In this document: positions 27,593 to 36,467 of the stretch, piece after piece
Numbering within the stretch: the first letter of the stretch is position 1
How the letters are laid out: each line of letters opens with the position of its first letter
Source: Vibrio ziniensis
Lineage (GTDB): Bacteria; Pseudomonadota; Gammaproteobacteria; Enterobacterales; Vibrionaceae
Length of the DNA: 64,000 bases
Assembly (NCBI RefSeq): GCF_011064285.1
Contig: NZ_CP049332.1
Location: forward strand, 434,001 to 498,000
Reading direction: 5' to 3'
Translations under genes and position numbers: made by a program
Notes under the pieces: generated by a model
What the model was told of the DNA's origin: nothing
The model's database searches: none
What the model saw: only the letters and a program-made list of their open reading frames with translations

Positions 27593-28492
27593 ATGCGGTT
27601 ATCTGATTACACTCGACTATTGGCTCTCGCGGCAATTTGGGGTGCGAGTTTTCTGTTTATGCGTATAACGGTTCCAGAGTTTGGCGCGATTAACAGCGCA
27701 TTTTTGCGCGTGTTTTTTGGCTTTGCCGGTTTGGCCGTGATTTTGTTGGTGCTCAGATGTCCGATTCGATTTGAAGGTAAATTCCGCGCGTGTTTTGTGC
27801 TTGGAATCATTAATTCTGGTGTGCCGTTCATGATGTATTGCATCGCGGCGCAATGGCTACCTGCCGGCTATTCTGCGGTACTCAATGCCACTACACCTTT
27901 AATGGGGGCGCTAATTGGATTCTCTTTTTTTGCCGAGAAACTGACTATCAGTAAGTGGGCGGCAGTCATTCTTGGCGCAGTGGGAATTACTATTATCACG
28001 ACCTTTGGTGAGGCGGAATCGGCACAGGCGTTGATATTTGGCGGTCTTGCTTGTCTGGTTGCAACGAGTTGTTATGCGGTGTCTGGTTTTCTGACCCGTC
28101 AATGGATTAACAATCAAGGCGGTTTGGATTCTAAAATCGTTGCGTTTGGTAGCCAGATAGGAGCGACCACATTTCTGTTGCCATTGTTTCTTTTCACCAG
28201 CACCACTGATACCTCGATTAACTGGGCGCAGGGCGAAGTATGGGGCTGTATTATTGCTCTTGGAGTAATTTGCACGGCTTGTGCCTACATAGTGTTTTTC
28301 CGCTTAATCAGTGATATCGGGCCGCTCCGAGCAATGACAGTAACGTTTTTAATTCCGCCATTCGCCATCTTATGGGGATTCGTGGTGCTTGATGAAGAAA
28401 TCAGCCAAGGGTTTATTTTAGGCTCACTGATAGTGGCAATAGCAGTATGGCTGATTGTCCGTCCGGTAAAGCAAGATGCTGTAAAAGCGTGA
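27593..28492 (+). CDS. EamA/DMT-superfamily transporter
   Basis: 299 residues with about ten hydrophobic helices in two EamA repeats (about 8-137 and 150-290), the layout of drug/metabolite exporters such as RhtA and YdcZ relatives. Typical blocks: AIWGASFLFMRI at the N terminus, LNATTPLMGALIGF at the end of repeat one, and TVTFLIPPFAILWGFVVLDEE in repeat two. Inner-membrane exporter of a small molecule, substrate unknown. It lies between the two nif transcription units with no nif-type promoter of its own and is probably unrelated cargo. The 11-base gap to the AlkD-like gene suggests a two-gene operon. Confidence 0.9.
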   Translation: MRLSDYTRLLALAAIWGASFLFMRITVPEFGAINSAFLRVFFGFAGLAVILLVLRCPIRFEGKFRACFVLGIINSGVPFMMYCIAAQWLPAGYSAVLNATTPLMGALIGFSFFAEKLTISKWAAVILGAVGITIITTFGEAESAQALIFGGLACLVATSCYAVSGFLTRQWINNQGGLDSKIVAFGSQIGATTFLLPLFLFTSTTDTSINWAQGEVWGCIIALGVICTACAYIVFFRLISDIGPLRAMTVTFLIPPFAILWGFVVLDEEISQGFILGSLIVAIAVWLIVRPVKQDAVKA

Positions 28493-28503
28493 AGGGTTGA
28501 CCT

Positions 28504-29193
28504 ATGCACCCATGGAATATGTCAGTAAAAGCTGTTCTTGAACCATTAAGTGATAAAGAAAACGCAACACAAATGCGCGCCTACCTGCGCGACCAATTTC
28601 AGTTCTATGGAGTTCGTTCACCGCAGAGAAGAGATGCACTAAAGCCTCTATTTTCGAAAAATCAGTTGCCCCATATAAAAGATGTGCCGAGCGTTTGTCG
28701 AGAACTCTGGTCGCTTCCTCAAAGAGAGTTTCAACTGGTGGCTGTCGATTTGTTAATCAAACATAGGAAGGCGTTACCAGCGTTATTCTTGGATGAAGTT
28801 GAATGGTTAATTACAACCAAATCATGGTGGGATACCGTTGATTTGCTCGCTTCACATATTGTTGCAGCTATTTTTATTAATTACCCAGAACAAACGGCCT
28901 TGGTCATTGAGCGATGGCGTAAAGCTGACAATATGTGGTTGAGACGCTCGGCAATACTCTACCAACTGAAGTTCAAACAGAATACTGATGTCCAACTCTT
29001 GTTTGAAATAATCAAAGAAAATCAGTCTGATAACGAGTTCTTCATCCAAAAAGCAACAGGATGGGCTTTACGGGAACTATCTAAAACCGATCCTGCTACA
29101 GTCATCTCGTTTATTAAAAAACAAAATATACAAGGACTGGCAAAGCGTGAAGGATTGAAAATTGTGAATAAAACCTGCCAGTGGCTATTATAG
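28504..29193 (+). CDS. AlkD-like DNA alkylation repair protein (HEAT-repeat glycosylase)
   Basis: 229 residues, all-helical HEAT-like repeats. AlkD hallmarks are QFQFYGVRSPQRR near the N terminus, the TKSWWDTVDLLASH block carrying the Trp/Asp pair that flips and hydrolyses alkylated bases, and ATGWALRELSKTDPATV near the end. AlkD removes N3-methyladenine and N7-methylguanine without a base-flipping pocket. It begins 11 bases after the DMT transporter. No SD stronger than a GAAGGGTTGACCT stretch. Placed between nif units, it has no known link to nitrogen fixation. Confidence 0.85.
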   Translation: MHPWNMSVKAVLEPLSDKENATQMRAYLRDQFQFYGVRSPQRRDALKPLFSKNQLPHIKDVPSVCRELWSLPQREFQLVAVDLLIKHRKALPALFLDEVEWLITTKSWWDTVDLLASHIVAAIFINYPEQTALVIERWRKADNMWLRRSAILYQLKFKQNTDVQLLFEIIKENQSDNEFFIQKATGWALRELSKTDPATVISFIKKQNIQGLAKREGLKIVNKTCQWLL

Positions 29194-29344
29194 GTATTAG
29201 AGTTTTCACGTTATTGGATATAGGGTTTCAGAACTTTTAACATAACCGCCATGTCCGCTTTATCTTGCGCTTTGTACTCGAACAGGGTACTTATTGAGTA
29301 GACTATTGGACATTGCTAGACGTAAAGCGTATTGACAAAGCCCG

Positions 29345-29584
29345 TTAGTAGAGCAGCCAATTAGTGGCATAAATAATTACAATCACGAGAGTAACGAGAA
29401 AGGCTAGTATCATCGCCATCTTTTTCATATAGCCTGATCTATCAAATACAACGCCTTCTTGTTCTCTCACTCTTGCTTCTTCATCAAAATGCCACTTAAT
29501 GGCTAAGTAGCCACCAATACCTAATACTATAATCTTAAAAGCTCCAGCAAAGTACGGAAAGAAGTTAGCCCAACTACCGCTCAT
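29345..29584 (-). CDS. Small two-helix membrane protein, unknown function
   Basis: 79 residues. Two hydrophobic segments (about 10-28 and 54-77) flank a charged loop (FDEEARVREQEG). SD GGAGA precedes the ATG at 29584 on the minus strand. It is the only minus-strand gene in the nif region and is divergent from nifE, whose NifA site begins about 90 bases beyond its start. I do not recognise a family. Membrane location is clear from sequence; any link to nitrogenase is unsupported. Confidence 0.6.
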   Translation of the reverse strand: MSGSWANFFPYFAGAFKIIVLGIGGYLAIKWHFDEEARVREQEGVVFDRSGYMKKMAMILAFLVTLVIVIIYATNWLLY

Positions 29585-29676
29585 TCTCTATCTCCATCAA
29601 ATTAGAAATCGATTTCACGGTAACATAGCCAAAGGTTCATGTTTATTTCTTTTTTGTCACACCTTCTGTTTGGCTT

Positions 29677-29692
29677 TGTCCGTTTTACGACA
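29677..29692 (+). promoter_or_regulatory. NifA upstream activator site for nifE
   Basis: Exact TGT-N10-ACA, 66 bases upstream of the -24 element of the nifE promoter. Same architecture as the nifH promoter. Confidence 0.85.
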
Positions 29693-29742
29693 ATTATTCG
29701 TCCTATTTTCTAAATAAACTCAATTTATCAATAAGTTATTTT

Positions 29743-29758
29743 TGGCTTTCTAATTGCA
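29743..29758 (+). promoter_or_regulatory. Sigma-54 (-24/-12) promoter of nifE
   Basis: TGGCTT-TCTAA-TTGCA: GG and GC are exactly 10 bases apart and the -12 block TTGCA is perfect. 72 bases upstream of the nifE ATG. Confidence 0.88.
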
Positions 29759-29830
29759 GCTCTTCTGCCTAAAACGACATTCAGGGATTGAATGTAACAA
29801 CATCGTCAGATGTAGACAGTTGGAGGCACC

Positions 29831-31258
29831 ATGAAGCAGTCCGAAATCAAGCTATTACAAGATGAACCTGCCTGTGAACATAACTCAGGCAGCAAGAGTG
29901 GCTGCAGCCGCTCCAAACCGGGTGCTACGGCTGGCGGCTGTACTTTTGACGGTGCGCAAATCAGTTTGTTACCGATTGCCGATGTTGGGCATATTGTCCA
30001 CGGTCCGATTGGCTGTGCTGGAAACAGTTGGAACAATCGAGGAACACGGGCAACAGGTACAAATCTATTTCGTTATGGTTTTACTACCGATCTTAATGAA
30101 CAAGACGTGATTATGGGGCGAGCCGAGAAGCGATTGCTTCACGCGATTAAACAGTTGATAGAAAAACACGCTCCGCCCGCAGTGTTTGTCTACATGACCT
30201 GCGTTCCGGCGCTAGAGGGCAATGACATTGAAGCGATATGCCAGTTGGCGAAAGATCGCTGGAATATACCGGTCATCCCTGTTGATGCCGCAGGCTTCTA
30301 TGGCAATAAAAATCTTGGCAACCGTATTGCGGGTAATGTGATGTTTGAACGGGTCATCGGCAGTGCAGAGCCACCACCGAAACCTTTGATGAAGCATGAC
30401 GCAACTCGTCACGTGCACGACATTGTCTTGATTGGTGAATACAACATCGCCGGTGAGTTTTGGCATGTTTCTCCTTTGTTTGAACAGTTGGGTTTGAGAG
30501 TGTTGTGTTGCTTGGCTGGTGACACTCAGTTCCATCAAATTCAAACCATGCATCGCGCCGATGCGGCAATGGTGGTTTGCGCCCGAGCACAAGTCAACGT
30601 TGCCCGAAAACTTGAAGAAAAATGGCATATTCCTTGGTTTGAAGGCAGCTTTTACGGCATTGAAGATACATCGGCAGCGCTGCGTTCATTCGCTCGTTTA
30701 ATAAAAGATGAGCGTTTAATCGAAGAGACGGAGGCTTTAATTGCCCGAGAAGAAGCCCAAACTCGAGAAGCATTAAAGCCTTATGTTGAACGCCTTAACG
30801 GTAAAAAAGCACTGCTTTATACCGGTGGGGTGAAATCCTGGTCGGTCGTTAGTGCGCTAAAAGAGCTTGGCGTGGAATGTGTTGCAACAGGCACGCGTAA
30901 ATCCACTCAGTCAGATAAGAAACGGATTATGGATATCATGGGCGAAGAGGCTCTAATGCTTGATGAAGGCGGAGCGTCACTGCTTCTCGATACCTATCAT
31001 CGTTACAACGCTGACATCATGATTGCGGGTGGCCGCAACATGTACACCGCGTTAAAAGCGCGCCTGCCATTTCTGGACATCAACCAAGAGCGTGAACATG
31101 CCTACGCGGGGTATAAAGGCATGATCACCCTTGCTCAGGAACTTTGTCGCACTTTAGAAGCGCCGATTTGGTCAAAAGTTCGCAGCGATGCTCCTTGGTC
31201 GCTGCAAACATCATCGGCTAGCTTGTCCTCAAACAATGCTGTTGTGAATGCTAAGTAA
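29831..31258 (+). CDS. nifE: NifE, FeMo-cofactor scaffold alpha-like subunit
   Basis: 475 residues, NifD-like. With NifN it forms the NifEN complex, on which the NifB-made cluster is converted to FeMo-co with molybdenum and homocitrate. Cluster cysteines lie in [20 protein letters not shown] and [13 protein letters not shown]. Further blocks are [14 protein letters not shown] and a C-terminal [20 protein letters not shown]. The N-terminal 35 residues carry extra cysteines ([12 protein letters not shown]), as in many NifE. SD TTGGAGG lies four bases before the ATG. First gene of the nifENX-fdxB transcript. Confidence 0.98.
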   Translation: MKQSEIKLLQDEPACEHNSGSKSGCSRSKPGATAGGCTFDGAQISLLPIADVGHIVHGPIGCAGNSWNNRGTRATGTNLFRYGFTTDLNEQDVIMGRAEKRLLHAIKQLIEKHAPPAVFVYMTCVPALEGNDIEAICQLAKDRWNIPVIPVDAAGFYGNKNLGNRIAGNVMFERVIGSAEPPPKPLMKHDATRHVHDIVLIGEYNIAGEFWHVSPLFEQLGLRVLCCLAGDTQFHQIQTMHRADAAMVVCARAQVNVARKLEEKWHIPWFEGSFYGIEDTSAALRSFARLIKDERLIEETEALIAREEAQTREALKPYVERLNGKKALLYTGGVKSWSVVSALKELGVECVATGTRKSTQSDKKRIMDIMGEEALMLDEGGASLLLDTYHRYNADIMIAGGRNMYTALKARLPFLDINQEREHAYAGYKGMITLAQELCRTLEAPIWSKVRSDAPWSLQTSSASLSSNNAVVNAK

Positions 31259-31268
31259 GGAGATTCAA

Positions 31269-32675
31269 ATGGTGACTGAAAGAAATGCGAAAGTAAGAAA
31301 AGTGAATTCTCCTTTGGTTTCTCAGCCTTTGAAAACCAGCCCTGCAACGGGGGCAACTCTGGCGTCACTCGGTTTTCATCGTTCTATTCCGTTAATGCAC
31401 GGCGCCCAGGGATGCAGTGCATTTGCCAAAGTTTATTTGATTCAGCATTTGCGCGAGCCCATCCCTCTGCAAAATACCGCTATTGACCAAGTCTCAGCGG
31501 TGATGGGCGGAGATGAGAACCTCAGCGAAGCTTTGCAACTGCTGTGTGAAAAACAAAGCCCAGAGCTTATTGCAGTAATGACGACAGGTCTGACAGAGAT
31601 GCAAGGCTGTGATCTGTTTCGGGTGATCGCAGATTTCAAGCATAATCATCCGCAGTTTGCTAATACTCGTATTGTCTCAATGACCACTCCTGATTTTGTT
31701 GGCTCAATGCAAACAGGTTTTTGCGAAGCTGTTCGCAGCGTAGTGAAGCAGCTTGTTCAGCCTCCTACCTTGCGTCCTCGTCAGCGTCAACAGGTCAATG
31801 TGCTTTGTTCATTAGGGATGACTGCAGCAGACATTGAAACCATCAAGCAATATGTCGAAGCGTTTGGGCTTGATGCGGTTGTCGTACCCGATTTATCACT
31901 GTCACTGGATGGACACTTGGATGAAGCAGAATACAACGCAACCAGTACTGGTGGTACGTCAGTGATGGAAGTGGAATTGATGTCTGACAGCATCATGACT
32001 TTGGTTCTGGGCGATGGTCTGCTTGATCTTGCCCAATGGCTCAAGCAGCGTTTTGATATTCCTTATCAGTCGTTTGGTATGGGTATGAACATGGATGTGG
32101 TGGATGACCTCGTGATGACCTTATCCCGCATCAGTGGACACGATGTACCGAGTTGGATGACTCGAGCCAGACAACGGGTGCAAGATGCAATGTTAGATAC
32201 TCATTTTCTGCTCAGTCGAGAAGAGTATGTGATTGCGCTAGAACCCGACCTTGCCAAAGGTTACGCCGAACTGCTTCTCTCCGTTGGTGGTCGAATTTCT
32301 CAACTGATCACCACAATTGATGCGCCTTATCTATCGGATATCGATGCGGATGACATTGTTATAGGCGATCTCTCTGCGATTGATCTGAACAACTCACATC
32401 TGAAAGCGGTGATCAGTAACACTCACGCTGCACAAATGTGTGAGCCACAAGTTCCTGTTTTGCGTGCTGGTTATCCTTGCCACGATCAGTACGGAAACAT
32501 GGACATACGTCAGTTTGGCTATGAGGGAATTCGTGAGCGCCTGTTTGCATTAGCCAATTTGCTATTACGTAATCACAAAGATGAAGTCCCTGTTCATATC
32601 AGCGCTTACCGCTTTGAAGCTCATGAAGTATTGCAAAACGAGATGGCTGGATTTGATTCCAAGGAGGCGCGATGA
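31269..32675 (+). CDS. nifN: NifN, FeMo-cofactor scaffold beta-like subunit
   Basis: 468 residues from the ATG at 31269 (SD AAGGAG); the frame opens 21 bases earlier inside nifE, but that start has no SD. NifK-like partner of NifE. The N terminus has SQPLKTSPATGATLASLGF, the HGAQGCSAFAKV block with one cluster cysteine, GGDENL, and a VVDDLVMTLSRISGHDVPSW segment. In contrast to NifK it keeps only one of the P-cluster-type cysteines, normal for NifN. It overlaps nifX by four bases (ATGA). Confidence 0.97.
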   Translation: MVTERNAKVRKVNSPLVSQPLKTSPATGATLASLGFHRSIPLMHGAQGCSAFAKVYLIQHLREPIPLQNTAIDQVSAVMGGDENLSEALQLLCEKQSPELIAVMTTGLTEMQGCDLFRVIADFKHNHPQFANTRIVSMTTPDFVGSMQTGFCEAVRSVVKQLVQPPTLRPRQRQQVNVLCSLGMTAADIETIKQYVEAFGLDAVVVPDLSLSLDGHLDEAEYNATSTGGTSVMEVELMSDSIMTLVLGDGLLDLAQWLKQRFDIPYQSFGMGMNMDVVDDLVMTLSRISGHDVPSWMTRARQRVQDAMLDTHFLLSREEYVIALEPDLAKGYAELLLSVGGRISQLITTIDAPYLSDIDADDIVIGDLSAIDLNNSHLKAVISNTHAAQMCEPQVPVLRAGYPCHDQYGNMDIRQFGYEGIRERLFALANLLLRNHKDEVPVHISAYRFEAHEVLQNEMAGFDSKEAR

Positions 32676-33154
32676 GCATAAACAAACGCAGATTACACGT
32701 CGAACCGAGCCCAGATGCCAGTAGCTTCAAAGTGAAAGTCGCCTTTGCGACCCATGATAGACAGACCGTTGATCAACACTTTGGCAGTTCGTTGGGTATG
32801 TTGATCTATGGCATCTGCGAACAAGACTGGCATTTGATTGAAGCCATTGAATATTCAGTATCGGATCGTGTTCACGACAAACTACCAAGCCGAATCAATG
32901 ATCTTGCGGATTGTTCTGCGGTGTTTTGTAACGCATGTGGGGCAGCTGCGATAAGGCAGCTTATTGAGCAGAGTATCCAGCCAATCAAAGTGCATCAGGG
33001 GTACGACATTCATCAGCTCTTGTCGGAAATGCAACAAGAATTGCAGCAAGGACCATCGGGCTGGCTGGCTAGGGCAATGAAACAGCGTGAAGAAGCGCAA
33101 ACACTTGAGAGCAGTCAGCAGCGTTTATCCCAACTGATGGATGAAGAGTGGTAA
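32672..33154 (+). CDS. nifX: NifX, NifB-co/cofactor carrier
   Basis: 160 residues with a single dinitrogenase-cofactor-binding domain at about 22-125 (KVAFATHDRQTVDQHFGSSLG, CNACGAAAIRQLIEQSIQPI). NifX binds the NifB product and passes it to NifEN, and stores VK-cluster intermediates. The C-terminal region (GPSGWLARAMKQRE) matches nif-linked NifX. Translationally coupled to nifN by an ATGA overlap. It is distinct from NifY in lacking the N-terminal helical domain. Confidence 0.95.
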   Translation: MSINKRRLHVEPSPDASSFKVKVAFATHDRQTVDQHFGSSLGMLIYGICEQDWHLIEAIEYSVSDRVHDKLPSRINDLADCSAVFCNACGAAAIRQLIEQSIQPIKVHQGYDIHQLLSEMQQELQQGPSGWLARAMKQREEAQTLESSQQRLSQLMDEEW

Positions 33155-33233
33155 CGGTACTGAAGATGAGATAACTACGCTGGTGATATAAGCCATTAAC
33201 AAGAATGTTTAAATATCAACAAGGAAGAGAACA

Positions 33234-33524
33234 GTGAGCAATAGAGTAGGTTATACCCAAGGCGGTGATGAATGGGTGCCGCAATTCATTCAGGCTATCG
33301 ACAAACAAAACTGTATCGGCTGCGGGCGCTGTTACAAGGTCTGCTCAAGAGATGTGTTTGATTTGGTTGAAAACGAAGATACTGATGAAGACGATGATTA
33401 CATGGATGATGATGAAGTGATGATGGTCATGACGCTTAAAAACGCTATGGATTGTATTGGCTGTGTAGCGTGTTCTAAAGTGTGTCCGAAAAACTGTCAG
33501 AGTTTTGCTCCTGCGAGTGCTTGA
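33234..33524 (+). CDS. fdxB: Nif-specific ferredoxin III (2 x 4Fe-4S)
   Basis: 96 residues from a GTG at 33234 with AAGGAAGAG upstream. Two cluster motifs, CIGCGRCYKVC and CIGCVACSKVCPKNC, are separated by a strongly acidic insert (about 45-62, with DEDDDYMDDDE) typical of ferredoxin III of nif clusters. It probably carries low-potential electrons to cofactor biosynthesis or the Fe protein; the exact partner is not known. 79 bases after nifX and last recognisable nif gene of this locus. A large hairpin follows. Confidence 0.93.
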   Translation: MSNRVGYTQGGDEWVPQFIQAIDKQNCIGCGRCYKVCSRDVFDLVENEDTDEDDDYMDDDEVMMVMTLKNAMDCIGCVACSKVCPKNCQSFAPASA

Positions 33525-33967
33525 ACACTGGTTAGGATTTACCATTCTAGATAAAAATATGATCAGACTGAGCATCGGTAGAACAGCGAATAGGCGTCAA
33601 ACGCAAACACGCATTTATTCGTCCCTGAAGCTCCGCCGAGCCATCCATGGCTCGGAGGGTTTGCTTATCGACGCCCATTCACTGATCAGGAAATTTTCCA
33701 GAATGGTATTAAACGTTCATGGTATCTATCGAGGGTGAGGTTTTATCCTTACCCTTGATTCTTTCAATGATGTCGATTGGAGTTGTTGAATAATATGCAC
33801 CAAGTTGGGTTTGTGTCACGAATTCAAATTTGAGAAGTTTTCAAATCTAACAATATGTTGTTCATGAAAAATACGTGTCACATTTTTTAAGCGTTCAGTC
33901 GATAACCCTAAATATAAAAGGGACAAAAGTATGACATTGAATTATATTTTCTAGCCTTATAGTTTGG
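33525..33967. other. 443-base intergenic region after fdxB
   Basis: Holds the 93-base hairpin, then a second weaker stem (GGGTGAGG, 33733-33740, with CCTTACCC, 33747-33754), and then AT-rich sequence leading to the HD-GYP gene. The plus-strand frame at 33505-33738 looks spurious: it overlaps fdxB out of frame and crosses the hairpin. No sigma-54 or NifA site was found here. Confidence 0.6.
33588..33680. repeat. 93-base nested imperfect hairpin downstream of fdxB
   Basis: Three nested pairings on one axis: GAATAGGCGTC (33588-33598) with GACGCCCATTC (33670-33680, one mismatch); GCAAAC (33603-33608) with GTTTGC (33659-33664); and an inner perfect stem CCGAGCCAT/ATGGCTCGG (33636-33644 with 33647-33655). 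The inner palindrome can terminate or fold strongly but has no U-tract. The whole could be a structured RNA 3' end or a small non-autonomous repeat element. Confidence 0.6.
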
Positions 33968-35287
33968 GTGAGATGTGTAGTCGTTCATATGGATATGGCA
34001 AATGAAGATGCAAGAGTAAACTTGCGTCAGGCGTTGTTAGGTATCGCACAAGCATTAGATGCGGTGGAATTTGAATCCCTATACCACGGTTACAATGTTG
34101 CTTACATCGCTTACCGATGTGCAACTTTTATGGGTTGGGATGAAGAACAAGCGCAGTTGGCGTTTTCAATCGGTTTGATGCACGACTGCGGAGGCACACA
34201 ATCCAGCAATCTTTTACCACTATTTCCACATTGCTTAACAGGCAGTTTTTCTCGTCATTGTGAAAAAGGATATTTGCTACTCAAAGAGTGTCAGCCATTG
34301 TCCTGCTTTGCGACCCCTATTTTGTATCACCACACACCTTGGCAAGAGCTCAAAGATCTGCCGATATCAGAAACAGATAAACAACTGGCATCACTGACGT
34401 TTTTGGCTAACCGATTAGATCACCTTCATCGCCAAAACAAGAAAGATAGATTTGGAAATTTGTCTGCGACAGTAAAGAAAGCCATCTGTGATGAGCTGGT
34501 GAATCACGCTGATACTGTGTTCGATCCCAATATGGTTCAGCATATGACTGAGCTGGTGGATAAAGACGATTTCTGGTTTTCCATGAAACCGAGATACATT
34601 GAAGAAATGTATTTTCGAATGGAGCCTGTACCGTTTTTTTCTGCACGAATTGACCTTGATGGCACTATTGCAATTGCAGAGTTTTTCGCAAAAATCGTCG
34701 ATGCTAAAAGCTCATTTACGTTTCAGCACTCACTCAAAGTTGCTGAGCTTGCTCAGTTCATTTCAAAGCAGCTTGGATACTCGCCAAAAGTGCAGAAAAT
34801 GCTTTATCTGTCAGGCTTAGTCCACGATATAGGCAAACTTTATACTCCTGATTCAGTGTTGCACAAAGCTGGCAAACTAACGTCTGAAGAGTACACCTGC
34901 ATCAAGAGCCATGCCACGGATACGCGTTTTATCCTACAAGGTATTTTTCGCTCTCAACGTATTTTAGAGTGGGCATCCAACCATCATGAACGTTTGGATG
35001 GTTCTGGCTATCCCCTTGGTAAAATGGCGCATGAATTAGATAGGCCAAGTCGCATTATCGCGGTTTCCGACGTCTTCCAAGCATTAACTCAGTCACGACC
35101 ATATCGAGCAGGAATGCCATTGGATGAAGTTTTAGAAATTGTTCATTCACTGGTTGAAAACAATCAGCTTGATAGAGAAATTTTTGAATGCTTAAAACGT
35201 CATTCGCATGAATGTTATCAGTTGTCTACTGGGGAAAATTCTGAAGGTTTGGATTATGTGGAAGTCTTAACAGTTGGTAGAAACTGA
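33968..35287 (+). CDS. Tandem HD and HD-GYP cyclic-dinucleotide phosphodiesterase
   Basis: 439 residues, no signal or membrane segment. The N-terminal half is itself HD-like (LYHGYNVAYIAYR, GLMHDCGG, ILYHHTPW), which suggests retained metal-binding residues. The C-terminal half (about 250-420) is a full HD-GYP domain: QHSLKVAELAQ, LVHDIGKLYTP, and NHHERLDGSGYP, all signature residues intact. HD-GYP enzymes hydrolyse c-di-GMP, and some Vibrio members act on 3'3'-cGAMP; the substrate here cannot be told from sequence. The start is uncertain: GTG 33968 or in-frame ATGs at 33989 and 33995, none with a good SD. Not obviously part of the nif unit. Confidence 0.87.
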   Translation: MRCVVVHMDMANEDARVNLRQALLGIAQALDAVEFESLYHGYNVAYIAYRCATFMGWDEEQAQLAFSIGLMHDCGGTQSSNLLPLFPHCLTGSFSRHCEKGYLLLKECQPLSCFATPILYHHTPWQELKDLPISETDKQLASLTFLANRLDHLHRQNKKDRFGNLSATVKKAICDELVNHADTVFDPNMVQHMTELVDKDDFWFSMKPRYIEEMYFRMEPVPFFSARIDLDGTIAIAEFFAKIVDAKSSFTFQHSLKVAELAQFISKQLGYSPKVQKMLYLSGLVHDIGKLYTPDSVLHKAGKLTSEEYTCIKSHATDTRFILQGIFRSQRILEWASNHHERLDGSGYPLGKMAHELDRPSRIIAVSDVFQALTQSRPYRAGMPLDEVLEIVHSLVENNQLDREIFECLKRHSHECYQLSTGENSEGLDYVEVLTVGRN

Positions 35288-35312
35288 TCAAGCTTTCGTT
35301 TAACAGCTTGAT
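35287..35312 (+). terminator. Hairpin after HD-GYP gene
   Basis: ATCAAGCT (35287-35294) pairs with AGCTTGAT (35305-35312), starting at the stop codon and followed by TCTCTC. A weak terminator candidate. Confidence 0.5.
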
Positions 35313-35530
35313 TCTCTCTAAGTACATTGCGATGAGGTGTTTGTATCGAGCGACTTATAATGGAATCAGTGAAATTCACATGTTGGCTCAAACTAGACTT
35401 TATCGAGGGAAAATATCTCTTAAAGAGGTGATGACAGTTATGTCTAATGAGGTGAGCTGTGGGCTCCTGGACAGCACAGTGTTTGATGCAAATTACGAGC
35501 TCTCCATTCAAGAGAGCCCGGTAGACTCCT

Positions 35531-36160
35531 TTACTGGGCGTTAATATACGCTTTAAAGCGAGCTTTGGTTGGTTCGTCCGCTTTGTTATACCAGAAATGT
35601 AGCATTTCTTCGGCTGTCGAATCTGCAGCCATCTGCTGTGAACTTAGACTGTTGGTGGTGACGGAAGTGTCGGCAATCGAAGCCACGGCGCCTGTTCGGT
35701 TGTAGTCTGTTGTTTCTTGATAGAAATTACGACCAATTTGCATGCCTGATTTGATTAAACGATCTTGGTCAATCTTGACGACTACGCCACCATTATCCAT
35801 TAATGACCATTCGAATGACTTGATATTGTCCTGTGCTACTTTAGCATCACGATATTCAGGCAATGAGAAGGTCAGTTTTCTATCCTGAGTCGTAAACTTA
35901 GCAATCACGACATCGCTCGTAACACTCACTCGGTCATTTCCCTCACTAAAATAGGGCTCGAATCGGAAGACAATTTGATTCTGCCCATCTTCCAATTCAA
36001 GGCTTTTTGTTGATGAAAATACGCTGCCAGACGTTTTTGGTTTTTCACCATTTACAACTAATAAATCAATTGAGCTAGGAATTTCGATCGTCACTTTAGC
36101 CGCTGCTGAAGCACTCAATGCGATAGCGAAAATATAGGAGATCGGTTTGATTACTTTCAT
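35531..36160 (-). CDS. DUF2057 family secreted protein
   Basis: About 209 residues from the ATG at 36160 (MKVIKPISYI), which has AAGGA upstream and gives a good signal peptide ending near SAAAK; the frame is open seven codons further. DUF2057 (YccT-like) proteins start with an IPSSIDLLVVNGEK-type block and have FRFEPYF next. Secreted or periplasmic, function unknown. A short stem (GCTCTC at 35499-35504 with GAGAGC at 35512-35517) lies just past its stop and may terminate it. Divergent from the IclR gene. Confidence 0.85.
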   Translation of the reverse strand: MKVIKPISYIFAIALSASAAAKVTIEIPSSIDLLVVNGEKPKTSGSVFSSTKSLELEDGQNQIVFRFEPYFSEGNDRVSVTSDVVIAKFTTQDRKLTFSLPEYRDAKVAQDNIKSFEWSLMDNGGVVVKIDQDRLIKSGMQIGRNFYQETTDYNRTGAVASIADTSVTTNSLSSQQMAADSTAEEMLHFWYNKADEPTKARFKAYINAQ

Positions 36161-36467
36161 TTTGTTTTTCCTTGAAGCCAATTTGCAGAAATACGCAAGC
36201 TACTTGGAGTCTCAGACGGTCAATTTGCTCGATACATAATTGGCGTCACTGCACTTTCAAATAGGAAGGTTATAGAGGTTGCCGACAGATGGCATTAATT
36301 GCAAGTTGTCATCTGTGCGTTACACCAAAATTGCGATTAAGGCTAAATTTGCTTTTATTTTGCAACATTCTCACTAGATGAGAATGTAATGCTTTAATTT
36401 GAGTTAGATTCTCGATATATAAGAATCAGAGTTTGAGGCGTTTACATATAAAGGCTAAAACAGTCCC
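36161..36467. promoter_or_regulatory. Divergent DUF2057/iclR region with two operator-like dyads
   Basis: 307 bases. ACATTCTCA (36365-36373), CTAGA, TGAGAATGT (36379-36387) is a perfect 9-5-9 dyad. A second, GATTCT (36407-36412) with AGAATC (36422-36427), shares the ATTCT/AGAAT core. Both lie 40-100 bases upstream of the IclR-type gene, where an autoregulating IclR protein would bind. Confidence 0.6.

Noticed and set aside
30030..33000. Possibility that the nif genes encode a V or Fe-only alternative nitrogenase
   Set aside because: nifD and nifK have group I Mo-type blocks, and there is no vnfG/anfG gene between them; nifE/nifN are the standard Mo type.
33588..33680. Possible integron attC/VCR-like site in the long hairpin
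   Set aside because: The GTTRRRY/RYYYAAC core layout and the known Vibrio repeat sequence are absent, and no cassette array or integrase is near.
33505..33738. Plus-strand frame after fdxB as a gene
   Set aside because: Overlaps fdxB out of frame, crosses the nested hairpin, no SD and no family features.
35308..35544. Plus-strand 78-codon frame between HD-GYP and DUF2057 genes
   Set aside because: Contains hairpins of both neighbours and runs into the DUF2057 gene; no SD or family features.
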